The notes below the pieces were generated by a model. That model was given only the letters and a program-made list of their open reading frames with translations, was not told the origin of the DNA and did no database searches. The position numbers and the translations under genes were made by a program. This document shows, piece after piece, positions 30,968 to 39,765 of a stretch of DNA of 64,000 bases. The number at the start of each line of letters is the position of its first letter. Position 1 is the first letter of the stretch. Source of the stretch: an uncultured Curvibacter sp. (GTDB lineage: Bacteria > Pseudomonadota > Gammaproteobacteria > Burkholderiales > Burkholderiaceae_C); contig CAIKMN010000010.1 of NCBI GenBank assembly GCA_903828535.1, forward strand, positions 1 to 64,000, written 5' to 3'.

Positions 30968-31819
30968 ATGCCCTTTAAAGCTTTTGACACGGTGGTCTTC
31001 GCAGGCGGCGGGAACCGGTGTTTCTGGCAGGCCGGGCTGGTGACTTATCTGCGCGAGCAAGGTCATGTGCTTCCCGCCAATATGATCGGCACGAGTGCGG
31101 GCGCGGCCGTGGCGGCTTCTTGCCTGACCACAGGCCCTCAAGCCGCGCTGAATCAATGCAGGCACTTGTTTGCCGATAACCATCGGCTTTTTTATTGGCG
31201 CGACCTGGCCCGCATGAAGTTGCATTTCGCGCACCAAGAGTCCTACCCCGCTTGGATTGGTGCCTTCCTCAACGCCGACACCTTCCCATTATTGAAACAG
31301 AGCGTCCAAAAATTGCAGGTGGCCGTTACCCACCCTGCCAAGCGCTTGGGGAGAGGGGGCAGCGTCGCGGCAGGCACCCTGGCATACCTGATTGACAAAA
31401 AAATGACCCGCGACATCCACCCTCGGCTGTCCCGGTTTTTAGGTTTGCGCCAGGCGTTTTATGACCTTCAAGCCTGCCTCACCTTAGAGGCGGCTCAACG
31501 GTTGTTGTACGCCTCAGCGGCGGCACCGCCATTCATGAATTCGGTCATGCTGGACGGACAATGGGCATTTGACGGCGGCTATATCGATAACGCACCGGTT
31601 CCCACTCAAACCCCAGAAGCGAGGGCTCGCACCTTGGTTCTGCTCACGAGGTACTACCCGAATCGACCCGAGTATTTTCAACACAACGGGCGAACGTATT
31701 GGCAAGCAAGCCAAAAGATTCCGGTCACGACATGGGACTGCACGGCCAAAGCCAACGTCATGGGGGCCTTTGAATTGGGTTACGCCGATGCCCGTCGCCG
31801 CGTTCAGTTGGCTGCCTGA
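30968..31819 (+). CDS. Patatin-like phospholipase family protein
   Basis: A 283-residue patatin-fold acyl hydrolase. The oxyanion glycine loop appears as FAGGGNRCFWQAGLV, the nucleophile elbow as GTSAG near residue 43, and the catalytic aspartate in DGGYID near residue 200, so the Ser-Asp dyad is intact. There is no signal peptide, so it acts in the cytoplasm or at the inner membrane. It follows lipA by 14 bases. Likely a lipase or phospholipase; substrate unknown. Confidence 0.88.
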   Translation: MPFKAFDTVVFAGGGNRCFWQAGLVTYLREQGHVLPANMIGTSAGAAVAASCLTTGPQAALNQCRHLFADNHRLFYWRDLARMKLHFAHQESYPAWIGAFLNADTFPLLKQSVQKLQVAVTHPAKRLGRGGSVAAGTLAYLIDKKMTRDIHPRLSRFLGLRQAFYDLQACLTLEAAQRLLYASAAAPPFMNSVMLDGQWAFDGGYIDNAPVPTQTPEARARTLVLLTRYYPNRPEYFQHNGRTYWQASQKIPVTTWDCTAKANVMGAFELGYADARRRVQLAA

Positions 31820-31848
31820 TTGGCTTGAAGTCACCCTCTGCACACCAC

Positions 31849-32565
31849 ATGACTGCTCAACAGTTCGACGCCCTTTTGCTGGACCTTGACGGCACTTTGG
31901 TCGACACCTTGGGCGACTTTGTAGCCGCCTTAAACGCCATGCTTGAGGACTTGTTGGGCCCGGGCAGCACCGGGCCCGTCGTTGCCCTTCAAGCCGAGGA
32001 CGTGGCCTTGATGGTGGGCAAAGGCTCCGAACATTTGGTGCAACAGGCGTTGCGTCGGGTTGAATCTCAGCTGCCCATTGGGCTTGATCGGCCAGACCCA
32101 CCCAGCCCAGGCGGTTTGTCTTTGAGTGCTCAGGCGCTGAATCGCTATCTTCACCATTACGCCCGCCTGAATGGGCTTCGATCCTCCCTTTACCCCGGCG
32201 TCCAAGCCAGCCTCAGTCGCTGGCACCATGCCGGCCTTCCTTTGGTTTGTTTGACCAACAAACCAGAACGTTTTGCACGCGATTTATTAAGGCAAAAAAA
32301 CTGCCTGGACTTTTTCGAGCACGTGATCGGCGGGGACACGTATGAAAAGAAGAAGCCACATCCCATGCCCTTGCTAAAAGCCTGCGAACGCTTGGGCACA
32401 TTGCCTGAGCACACCTGCATGGTGGGCGACTCGGTCAACGATGTGCAAGCCGCCCGGGCGGCGGGTTGTCCCGTCATCTTGGTCTGCTATGGTTACAACC
32501 ATGGTCAACCGGCCTACAAAGCTGGCGCTGACCGGGTCATTGATTCGCTCGAAGATCTTTTGTGA
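31849..32565 (+). CDS. gph: HAD family phosphatase, phosphoglycolate phosphatase-like (Gph)
   Basis: A 238-residue HAD hydrolase. The first motif is LLLDLDGTLVDT at the N-terminus; the later motifs are LTNKPERF, the lysine in KKKPHPMPLL, and MVGDSVNDVQAARAAG. This combination and the alpha-helical cap fit phosphoglycolate phosphatase, which clears 2-phosphoglycolate. I prefer the ATG at 31849 over the TTG at 31825 in the ORF track. It starts 29 bases after the patatin-like gene. Other small phosphate esters are possible substrates. Confidence 0.85.
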   Translation: MTAQQFDALLLDLDGTLVDTLGDFVAALNAMLEDLLGPGSTGPVVALQAEDVALMVGKGSEHLVQQALRRVESQLPIGLDRPDPPSPGGLSLSAQALNRYLHHYARLNGLRSSLYPGVQASLSRWHHAGLPLVCLTNKPERFARDLLRQKNCLDFFEHVIGGDTYEKKKPHPMPLLKACERLGTLPEHTCMVGDSVNDVQAARAAGCPVILVCYGYNHGQPAYKAGADRVIDSLEDLL

Positions 32566-32587
32566 GCTTTAAGGTTTTATCTCCGCC

Positions 32588-34816
32588 ATGTCTATTTCAA
32601 TCTCGATCAAACCCCTCATTTGGGCCTTGCTGACGCTGGCCTGCCACCTTGCTTGTGCACAAAAGAGCCCCACCACCGACATGGGCCAAGTGGAGATCAC
32701 CGACAAGCGCGACGACGAAATCAAAGACCGGCGTGAATCGACGGTCAGCAAAATCGTGATCACTCATGAAGAAATTGAACGCATGGGTGACAACAACATT
32801 GGCGATGTGCTGCAGCGCCAACCCGGCATCTCATTGGGCGGCCCGCCCGGGCGAGGCAGCGGCATTCGCATGCGGGGCTTGAGTGCGGGTTACACCCAAA
32901 TTTTGATGGATGGTCAACGGATGCCGCATGGTTTTTCCATCGAGTCTTTGACGCCTGAAATGGTGGAACGCATTGAAATTTACCGCTCACCCACCGCTGA
33001 AACCGGTGCACAAGCGGTGGCCGGCACGATCAACATCATCACCCGTCAGGGCAAGCGGGGTGAGCCGATGGACTTAAAGTCGTCGCTGGCTTCCCAGGGC
33101 GGCCAACTCACTGAAATGGTGTCGCTCAGTACCCACCAAGACCAAGCGCTGTTCTCTGCCAATTACACCCTCTCCGCCAACCACAGCACCACGCCGACGC
33201 ACGCCGAAACCGACCTAAGCCGAGAGGTGCTGGAGCCCTTCCCCAGCAGCTTGAGCAGAACCACCTTCAACGATTCCGTCTCAAAGCGCGACAGCATCAA
33301 CGCCACCGCCCGTTTGCAGTTCAAAGACGCACCGGGCGAAACGCTGACCTTGATGCCTTTCTTGATGTTCGCTCGTTCTAGCGCCCACGGCACCGAGCAC
33401 TTGTCGCAAAGCAGCTCAGGCAGTGGCTTGAGTGGTTTTGACGATGCCAACACGCGAAGTCTTCGAGAGTCAACCGTGCTGCGTTTGAACGGGCAGTGGA
33501 AGAAAGTGCTGAGTCCCGACAGCAACTTCGAGCTTAAGTTCAATGGCGGTGGCTGGAACAGCCAAAACAACCAAGTACAGACGGCGGGCAGTGAGGTCAG
33601 TGGGGGCAGTGGGGGCAGTGGGGGCAGTGGGGGCAGTGGGGGCAGTGGGGGCATTCTGCCCACAACCAACATGACCAGCACGATTTCAGACCGCAGTTTC
33701 ACCTCCAGCCTGAAGTTCAAACAGTTATTGACCGGAGGCCATGAGTGGGTCAGTGGCGTTGAAATTGAGCAAGTGATTCGGGCTGAAGAGGCCTTTGCCA
33801 CGCCTGCACTCTTGGGCAATGCGGGCGATTTGGGGGCGCGTCAATTGAGATCGGCCTTCTACACCCAAGACGAATGGCAAATCAACCCCCAATGGGGCAC
33901 CTACGCAGGCTTGCGCTATGAGCACCTGGATACCCATGGCAACAACGGTTTGATGCAGTCCGTCAACCAATCGACGGTGATCTCACCCATGCTACACGCC
34001 ATGTGGCGCCCCGAGCCGGACAGCAAAGACCAGGTGCGAATGAGCTTGACCCGCAGCTACAAAGCCACGCCCATCTCCAGCTTGATGGCGCCTTATTTAC
34101 GCACCTCGCAAGACAGCACCAATGGCAGCAATGGGCCGAGCGATCCCGATACCGTGGGCAATCCGTATTTGAAGCCCGAATTGGCCACCGGCCTCGATTT
34201 CGCGCTGGAACATTACCTGGCCGACGGGGGCATTTTGAGCGCCTCGGTTTTTTACCGACGCGTGGACAACTATGTGCGCACCTTGGTGGCCCAAAACCTC
34301 AGCAGCGGCCGATGGGTGTCCAGCCCTCAAAACGTCGGTACTGCCAACACCGAAGGGCTGGAGTTGGAGGCCAAGTTCAGGCTGAATCAGCTGATTTCAG
34401 AGGCCCCCGCCGTGAACCTGCGCGCCAACGTCAGCTTTTTCAATTCCCAAGTGGCGGGGCTCCCCGGACCCCACAACCAGATGGACCAACAGCCGCACAC
34501 CACGGGCAATTTCGGCGGCGACTACCGGGTCAAGGGATTCCCTTTGACGGTGGGCGGCAACTTCAACCTCACACCCGCCTACGAGACGCAAACCAGCGCT
34601 GCACAACGGCTGAACATTTCACGCAAGCAAGAATTTGATGTGTATGGCTTGTGGAAAGTCGACAACACCTCCTCTTGGCGATTGTCGCTTTTCAACCTCG
34701 GGCCTCAGCTGTTCTCAACCGGCAGCGTCTACCAAAGCCCCGCCACGTTGGAAAAGAGCCAAACCCACAACCAAACGTATTTGAATGTTCAGCTGCTCTG
34801 GGAAAAAAGGCTTTAA
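32588..34816 (+). CDS. TonB-dependent outer-membrane receptor
   Basis: A 742-residue TonB-dependent receptor. A Sec signal peptide ends near ACAQ (residue 25). The plug domain spans about residues 45-160 with IGDVLQRQPGISLGGPPGRGSGIRMRGL and VAGTINIITRQGK, followed by a beta-barrel ending in an aromatic-free but basic terminus. The substrate is unknown; siderophore, cobalamin or a metal are possible. It starts 22 bases after gph and no Fur box is visible in that gap, so control by iron is not evident. Residues 338-355 are a pure SGG repeat. Confidence 0.9.
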   Translation: MSISISIKPLIWALLTLACHLACAQKSPTTDMGQVEITDKRDDEIKDRRESTVSKIVITHEEIERMGDNNIGDVLQRQPGISLGGPPGRGSGIRMRGLSAGYTQILMDGQRMPHGFSIESLTPEMVERIEIYRSPTAETGAQAVAGTINIITRQGKRGEPMDLKSSLASQGGQLTEMVSLSTHQDQALFSANYTLSANHSTTPTHAETDLSREVLEPFPSSLSRTTFNDSVSKRDSINATARLQFKDAPGETLTLMPFLMFARSSAHGTEHLSQSSSGSGLSGFDDANTRSLRESTVLRLNGQWKKVLSPDSNFELKFNGGGWNSQNNQVQTAGSEVSGGSGGSGGSGGSGGSGGILPTTNMTSTISDRSFTSSLKFKQLLTGGHEWVSGVEIEQVIRAEEAFATPALLGNAGDLGARQLRSAFYTQDEWQINPQWGTYAGLRYEHLDTHGNNGLMQSVNQSTVISPMLHAMWRPEPDSKDQVRMSLTRSYKATPISSLMAPYLRTSQDSTNGSNGPSDPDTVGNPYLKPELATGLDFALEHYLADGGILSASVFYRRVDNYVRTLVAQNLSSGRWVSSPQNVGTANTEGLELEAKFRLNQLISEAPAVNLRANVSFFNSQVAGLPGPHNQMDQQPHTTGNFGGDYRVKGFPLTVGGNFNLTPAYETQTSAAQRLNISRKQEFDVYGLWKVDNTSSWRLSLFNLGPQLFSTGSVYQSPATLEKSQTHNQTYLNVQLLWEKRL
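33600..33653 (+). repeat. 9-bp in-frame tandem repeat in the TonB receptor gene
   Basis: Six perfect copies of GTGGGGGCA encode (SGG)6 in the barrel part of the receptor. Gain or loss of copies would keep the frame, altering loop length only. Confidence 0.95.
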
Positions 34817-34834
34817 AACCCATCTTCACCGCGG

Positions 34835-36607
34835 TCAGCGGGCTTTGTTCAAGAGCTGAGCGGGTTCGTCTGACGCCAAAACTTCATGGGCCCAGCGTTT
34901 GAGTTTTTGCGTGTCGCTGCGCAAAATTTCTTGCTTGACCGACAAGATTTGCGAGGGGTGCATTGAAAACACCTTCAAGCCCATGCCCAACAACAAACGG
35001 GTCAGGGTCACATCGCCCGCCATTTCGCCGCACACACTGACCGACTTGCCTTGCTGGGCGCCGTGGTCCAATGTTTTGGCAATCAGGGCCAGCACCGCGG
35101 GGTGCAAAGGGTCGTACAAATGCGCAACCGATTCATCGGCGCGGTCAATCGCCAACGTGTATTGAATCAGGTCGTTGGTGCCGATCGACAAGAAGTCAAA
35201 GTAGCGCAAGAACAGGTCGACATTCAAGGCCGCAGCGGGAATTTCGATCATGGCACCGACTTGCACGGGGCCATAAACGACCCCCGCGTGATCCAGCTCG
35301 CGACGGGCCTGATCAAGCACCGCCAAGGTGGCGCGAATTTCAGAGGCTTGCGCCAACATCGGAATCAACAAATTCACTTTGCCATGGGCCGCTGCGCGCA
35401 AAATGGCGCGCAATTGGGTGCGGAACATATCAGGGTCTGCCAAGCTCCAGCGAATGGCCCTCAAGCCCAAGGCGGGGTTTAAATAAGACTCTTCACGCGG
35501 CTTTTCATCCAGTGGTTTGTCAGCGCCCACATCGACCGTGCGAATAGTGACCGGCAAGCCGTGCATGCCTTCAACGGCGCTTTTGTAGGCCGCATATTGC
35601 TCTTCTTCATCGGGCAATTGGCCATGCCGACCCATGAACAAGAATTCACTGCGGAACAGGCCAACGCCCAAGGCCCCTGCGGCCACCGCAGAGCGGGTGT
35701 CGTCAGGGAGTTCAATGTTGGCCAGCAGTTCAATTTTCTGACCATCCAAGGTCACCGCTGGGGTGTGGCGCAACCGCGTCAGCCGCTCACGCTCCAACTC
35801 ACCTTGACGCTGTTTAAAACCATACTCGGCCAGAATGATGGGCGAAGGGTCGACGATCATCACGCCGGCATCGCCGTCAATGATGACCCAGTCGTCTTGA
35901 CGCACCCACTGGCTGGCCCCGCGAGCGCCGACGACGGCAGGAATGTCCATGCTGCGTGCGACGATGGCAGTGTGCGAGGTCTTGCCACCCACATCGGTGA
36001 CAAAGCCTGCAAAGACACTTTGCTTGAACTGCATCATGTCCGCTGGTGACAGGTCGTGCGCCACCAAGACCAAGGGCACATCAACGGTGTCATCGATCAG
36101 CACTTCTTGCGAACTTTTGCGGGTGTGGCCGAAAACCGGCGTCACGGCAGACGGCGCCCCTTTGAGGTTGCGCAACACACGTTCCACCACCTGCTCCAAG
36201 TCGGCCTTGCGCTCGCGCAGGTAGCGGTCTTTCATTTCATCAAATTGCCGCCCGATGACCTCAAGCTGGGTCGTTAAGGCCCATTCTGCGTTGTACAAAC
36301 GCTCACGAACCCAATGCAAAACGCCGTCGGTCAGCGCCTCATCTTGCAGCAGCATCAAGTGCACATCCAGCAAGGCCGACAGTTCCGGCGGCGCCTCACT
36401 CGCTGGCATTTGAGCCAAGGAAGCCTGCAACTCGGACAGCTCCTCAGCCACTGCATTTTTAGCGGCAATTAGGCGCGCGCTTTCGCTTTCAACTTGGGCC
36501 GCTTCGATGAAATAATGCGCCACGTCCAAGCGGCTGGAGGCCACCAATACCGCCCGGCCAATCGCAATGCCCCGGGCAACAGCCAGACCTTGGACGGTGA
36601 AGGTCAT
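34835..36607 (-). CDS. ptsI: Phosphoenolpyruvate-protein phosphotransferase (Enzyme I)
   Basis: Enzyme I starts the PTS phosphorelay by moving phosphate from phosphoenolpyruvate to HPr. The 590-residue protein has the HPr-binding helical domain, the phosphohistidine in GGKTSHTAIVARSMDIPAVVG near residue 212, and the PEP-binding barrel with FRSEFLFMGR and IGTNDLIQYTLAIDR. It starts 4 bases after ptsH. With no sugar permease in the window, it probably feeds EIIA-Man and EIIA-Ntr for regulation. Confidence 0.96.
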   Translation of the reverse strand: MTFTVQGLAVARGIAIGRAVLVASSRLDVAHYFIEAAQVESESARLIAAKNAVAEELSELQASLAQMPASEAPPELSALLDVHLMLLQDEALTDGVLHWVRERLYNAEWALTTQLEVIGRQFDEMKDRYLRERKADLEQVVERVLRNLKGAPSAVTPVFGHTRKSSQEVLIDDTVDVPLVLVAHDLSPADMMQFKQSVFAGFVTDVGGKTSHTAIVARSMDIPAVVGARGASQWVRQDDWVIIDGDAGVMIVDPSPIILAEYGFKQRQGELERERLTRLRHTPAVTLDGQKIELLANIELPDDTRSAVAAGALGVGLFRSEFLFMGRHGQLPDEEEQYAAYKSAVEGMHGLPVTIRTVDVGADKPLDEKPREESYLNPALGLRAIRWSLADPDMFRTQLRAILRAAAHGKVNLLIPMLAQASEIRATLAVLDQARRELDHAGVVYGPVQVGAMIEIPAAALNVDLFLRYFDFLSIGTNDLIQYTLAIDRADESVAHLYDPLHPAVLALIAKTLDHGAQQGKSVSVCGEMAGDVTLTRLLLGMGLKVFSMHPSQILSVKQEILRSDTQKLKRWAHEVLASDEPAQLLNKAR

Positions 36608-36611
36608 GGGC

Positions 36612-36881
36612 TTATTCGCCTTCGCCGAATTTATCGGCCATCAAAGCCAGAATGGCTTCGCTGGCAGCCGCTTCATCGGGGCCGTTGGTTTCCAGATCAA
36701 CGACAGAGCCCAAGCCTGCGGCCAACATCATCACGCCCATGATGCTTTTGGCGTTGACTCGGCGGTCGGCTTTGCTTAACCAGACTTCGCTTTGGAAGCT
36801 GCCCGCCAATTTGGTCAACTTGGCTGAGGCACGCGCGTGTAAGCCCAGTTTATTGCTGATGGTCGTGGTGGTTTTGATCAC
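36612..36881 (-). CDS. ptsH: Phosphocarrier protein HPr (GTG start)
   Basis: HPr carries phosphate between Enzyme I and EIIA proteins. The 89-residue product has histidine 15 in GLHARASAKL and serine 46 in NAKSIMGVM, the site used by HprK. The start is GTG; it aligns exactly with the E. coli numbering of histidine 15. The first 32 bases overlap the 3' end of the EIIA-Man gene in another frame, an unusually long overlap that suggests coupled translation. Confidence 0.95.
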   Translation of the reverse strand: MIKTTTTISNKLGLHARASAKLTKLAGSFQSEVWLSKADRRVNAKSIMGVMMLAAGLGSVVDLETNGPDEAAASEAILALMADKFGEGE

Positions 36882-37299
36882 GCGTGGTCCTTCTAGTCTG
36901 ATTTTGCGGGGCCGTGCTGGCCACCGTCATCACCCCTTGATTACCGCCCGCCAAAGCCTTGATGACCAAGGCATCGAGTTCTTCATGGCGGTACGTCACC
37001 GCGCGCAGCAACATGGGCAAATTAACACCCGCCAACAGACGCGAATGGACGCCGTCAACCAATTTTTGCGCGACATTACAAGGGGTCGCACCAAACACGT
37101 CACTTAGGACAAGCACCGGGTTGGGACCCATTTCATGCATCGTGATGCGCGCCATTTGCAAGGTTTCTTCGGGCGATAAATTGGGTTGCACATCCACCGC
37201 CCGGACCTCACGCTCGCACTCTGGAAAAACATGAAGCGCGCATTGCCGCAGGGCATGAGCGAGAGGCGCGTGGGCGATGATCAGGATGCGGTTGTTCAT
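36850..37299 (-). CDS. PTS EIIA component, mannose type (PtsL/ManX-like)
   Basis: A 149-residue soluble EIIA domain of the mannose/fructose type. The phosphorylated histidine is residue 10 in ILIIAHAPLAHALR. The middle part VLVLSDVFGATPCNVAQKLVDG matches the family fold. I start it at the ATG at 37299, as the extra residues in the ORF track are atypical. In betaproteobacteria this gene usually heads an EIIA-ptsH-ptsI set without permease genes; the role is regulatory. Confidence 0.92.
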   Translation of the reverse strand: MNNRILIIAHAPLAHALRQCALHVFPECEREVRAVDVQPNLSPEETLQMARITMHEMGPNPVLVLSDVFGATPCNVAQKLVDGVHSRLLAGVNLPMLLRAVTYRHEELDALVIKALAGGNQGVMTVASTAPQNQTRRTTRDQNHHDHQQ

Positions 37300-37359
37300 G
37301 GGAAAAATTACAACCGCCATTATGGCCAACGAAGTGGCCGTTCTGGAAGCTTTTTGGTT

Positions 37360-37866
37360 TTAAGCTTTGGCTTGCGCCAACAAAGTTTCGGCGTTGCTGA
37401 CTTCAAATTTACCTGGGGCTTCACGGTTGATGCTGACCACTTTGCCGTCTTTGACCAACATCGAATATCGGTCGCTGCGCAAACCCATGCCGCGGGCCGT
37501 GAGGTCGAGCGTTAGACCCGTTGCCTTGGCGAAGTCGGCGCTGCCATCGGCCAACATGCGCACTTTGCCCACTGTTTTTTGGTCGCGCGCCCATGCGCCC
37601 ATGACGAAAGCATCGTTGACGCTCAAACACCAAATTTCATCGACACCGGCCGCTTTAAAAGCGTCAAAGTTTTCGACATAACCCGGCACGTGCTTGGCCG
37701 AGCAAGTGGGCGTGAAGGCGCCAGGCAATGCAAACAGCGCAATGGTTTTGCCGGCGCTGGCTTTGGCCACATCCACGGCGTTGGGGCCAATGCTGCATCC
37801 CTCGCCTTCCACTTCGCTGTATTCCATCAAAGTGGTAGCGGGCAGTTCGTCTCCGATGTTGATCAT
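37360..37866 (-). CDS. Peroxiredoxin (Prx5 type)
   Basis: A 168-residue thiol peroxidase of the Prx5/AhpE-like group that reduces hydrogen and organic peroxides. The peroxidatic cysteine is in PGAFTPTCSAKHVPGY near residue 49, with the active-site threonine and proline in place. The segment EIWCLSVNDAFVMGAW contains a second cysteine. Glutathione or glutaredoxin is the probable reductant for this group. It lies between the PTS operon and the ribosomal block, separated from rpsQ by a strong terminator. Confidence 0.92.
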   Translation of the reverse strand: MINIGDELPATTLMEYSEVEGEGCSIGPNAVDVAKASAGKTIALFALPGAFTPTCSAKHVPGYVENFDAFKAAGVDEIWCLSVNDAFVMGAWARDQKTVGKVRMLADGSADFAKATGLTLDLTARGMGLRSDRYSMLVKDGKVVSINREAPGKFEVSNAETLLAQAKA

Positions 37867-37903
37867 GGTGCTTCCTTTTAAGTAAGAAATGAGGACAGAA
37901 ATA

Positions 37904-37934
37904 AAAAAGCGACTCAGATTATGAGTCGCTTTTT
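37904..37934. terminator. Perfect hairpin terminator after rpsQ
   Basis: AAAAAGCGACTCA and TGAGTCGCTTTTT form a perfect 13-base stem with a 5-base loop (GATTA). Flanking A- and T-runs make it function in both directions. It ends the ribosomal transcript after rpsQ, 23 bases past the stop. Confidence 0.92.
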
Positions 37935-37956
37935 GTTTTTTCGCAGACGCTGAGTC

Positions 37957-38226
37957 TTAAACCGCAGCGGCCTTTTCAACCAAACGGGTTACAACCCAGT
38001 TCTTGGTGCGCGAAATCGGACGGCTTTCGGTGATTTCAATCACGTCGCCCACATGGTAGGCACCGTTTTCGTCGTGCGCGTGGTACTTGCTGGACTTGGC
38101 AACAATCTTGCCATACAACGCGTGCTTCACACGGCGTTCGACCAGCACGGTCACGGTTTTGCTGCGCTTGTCGCTGACCACTTTGCCAATCAAAGTGCGC
38201 TTGAGGGATTTCTTTACTTCCGTCAT
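37957..38226 (-). CDS. rpsQ: 30S ribosomal protein S17
   Basis: S17 binds 16S rRNA early in 30S assembly. The 89-residue protein matches the family: [35 protein letters not shown] and [22 protein letters not shown]. It is the last ribosomal gene before a strong terminator; the rplN-rplX-rplE (spc) genes that follow rpsQ in many bacteria are not here. Confidence 0.98.
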   Translation of the reverse strand: MTEVKKSLKRTLIGKVVSDKRSKTVTVLVERRVKHALYGKIVAKSSKYHAHDENGAYHVGDVIEITESRPISRTKNWVVTRLVEKAAAV

Positions 38227-38235
38227 GTCGGCCCC

Positions 38236-38433
38236 TTATTTGGCGGCTTGCTTTTGAGCAAGAATGGTTTTTGCACGAGCGATGTCACGGCGCGTTACTT
38301 TGAGCGCGCCCGTGTTGCCCAGTTGTTGGGTGGCTTTTTGCATACGCAAACCAAAGTGGGCCTTTTGTAAGGCTTTCACTTCGGCTTCCACACCGGCGAT
38401 GTCTTTTTGACGCAGATCAGCAGCTTTGGTCAT
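38236..38433 (-). CDS. rpmC: 50S ribosomal protein L29
   Basis: L29 is a small two-helix protein near the peptide exit tunnel. The 65-residue product has the conserved [32 protein letters not shown]. It lies between rplP and rpsQ in standard order. Confidence 0.97.
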   Translation of the reverse strand: MTKAADLRQKDIAGVEAEVKALQKAHFGLRMQKATQQLGNTGALKVTRRDIARAKTILAQKQAAK

Positions 38434-38447
38434 ACTTATTCTCCTGA

Positions 38448-38864
38448 TTACTGGCCGAGCAAACGCGCGACAAAGGTGGTGCGCAATGGCAACTTGGCAG
38501 CGGCGAGGCGGAACGCTTCACGCGCCAACTCTTCAGGCACACCCACGATTTCATACAACACCTTACCGGGCTGGATTTCAGCCACGTAGTACTCGGGGTT
38601 GCCCTTACCGTTACCCATACGCACTTCAGCAGGCTTTTGGGAAATTGGTTTGTCAGGGAACACACGAATCCAGATGCGGCCGCCACGCTTAACGTGACGT
38701 GAAATGGCACGGCGGGCAGCTTCGATTTGACGTGCGGTCAAACGACCGCGGTCAGTCGATTTCAGACCGAAGTCACCGAAAGCCACCGAGTTGCCTCGTG
38801 TGGCGACGCCGGTGTTACGGCCTTTTTGCTCCTTGCGGTACTTGCGGCGAGCAGGTTGCAGCAT
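38448..38864 (-). CDS. rplP: 50S ribosomal protein L16
   Basis: L16 helps shape the peptidyl-transferase centre and tRNA A site. The 138-residue product starts [17 protein letters not shown] and contains [27 protein letters not shown], the typical signature. It starts 2 bases after the rpsC stop. Confidence 0.98.
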   Translation of the reverse strand: MLQPARRKYRKEQKGRNTGVATRGNSVAFGDFGLKSTDRGRLTARQIEAARRAISRHVKRGGRIWIRVFPDKPISQKPAEVRMGNGKGNPEYYVAEIQPGKVLYEIVGVPEELAREAFRLAAAKLPLRTTFVARLLGQ

Positions 38865-38866
38865 AT

Positions 38867-39748
38867 TTATTCTCCTTGTCCGTCCGCTGCTGTAGCGGGC
38901 GCGGCGACTTTGCGGACGCGCTTAACGGCGGTTTTTACTTCAGCACCAGCGGCTTCAGCGGGTTTATCGCTGCCGTCGGCTGGGGCCACATTGCCACCGG
39001 TACGGCGGGGTGCACGGCGGTCGCTATTGGGACGATCACCCGGGCGACCCTCACGGCGAGGACCGCGTGGACGGCGTTCATCGTCGTTGCGGGGTTCAAC
39101 CACAGCGGGCAAGTCATTGCGGCCGAGGGTGTCGCCCTTGTAAACCCAAACCTTGACGCCGATAACGCCATAAGTGGTTTTGGCCTCTGAGGTGCCGTAA
39201 TCGATGTCAGCGCGCAGCGTATGCAACGGCACACGGCCTTCGCGGTACCACTCCGTGCGGGCGATTTCAATGCCGTTCAAACGACCGGCCGACATGATCT
39301 TGATGCCCAAGGCGCCCAAACGCATGGCGTTTTGCATGGCGCGCTTCATGGCACGGCGGAACATGATGCGTTTTTCGAGCTGTTGGGTGATCGAGTCAGC
39401 GATCAACTTGGCATCGATCTCGGGCTTGCGCACTTCTTCGATGTTGACTGCGACGGGCACGCCCAAACGAGCAGCGAGTTCTTTCTTAAGCAACTCGATG
39501 TCTTCGCCTTTCTTGCCGATCACCACGCCCGGACGAGCCGAGAAAATGGTGATGCGGGCGTTCTTGGCAGGACGCTCGATCAGAATGCGCGACACGGCGG
39601 CATTCTTCAACTTGGCCTTCAGGTACTCGCGAACCTTGATGTCTTCGGCCAACATGCCGGCGAAGTCACGGTTGCTGGCGTACCAGCGGCTGGCCCAATT
39701 GCGGCTGACCGCCAGGCGGAAACCGGTTGGATGGATTTTTTGTCCCAT
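38867..39748 (-). CDS. rpsC: 30S ribosomal protein S3, with extended C-terminus
   Basis: S3 forms part of the mRNA entry channel and has helicase activity. The KH domain motif is [20 protein letters not shown] near residues 70-90. The protein is 293 residues, against about 233 in E. coli. The extra tail from about residue 215 is basic and low in complexity ([21 protein letters not shown]), then alanine- and lysine-rich. Similar tails occur in Burkholderiales S3, so this is lineage-typical rather than a fusion. Confidence 0.97.
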   Translation of the reverse strand: MGQKIHPTGFRLAVSRNWASRWYASNRDFAGMLAEDIKVREYLKAKLKNAAVSRILIERPAKNARITIFSARPGVVIGKKGEDIELLKKELAARLGVPVAVNIEEVRKPEIDAKLIADSITQQLEKRIMFRRAMKRAMQNAMRLGALGIKIMSAGRLNGIEIARTEWYREGRVPLHTLRADIDYGTSEAKTTYGVIGVKVWVYKGDTLGRNDLPAVVEPRNDDERRPRGPRREGRPGDRPNSDRRAPRRTGGNVAPADGSDKPAEAAGAEVKTAVKRVRKVAAPATAADGQGE

Positions 39749-39765
39749 AGTCTCTGTTCCGCCTA

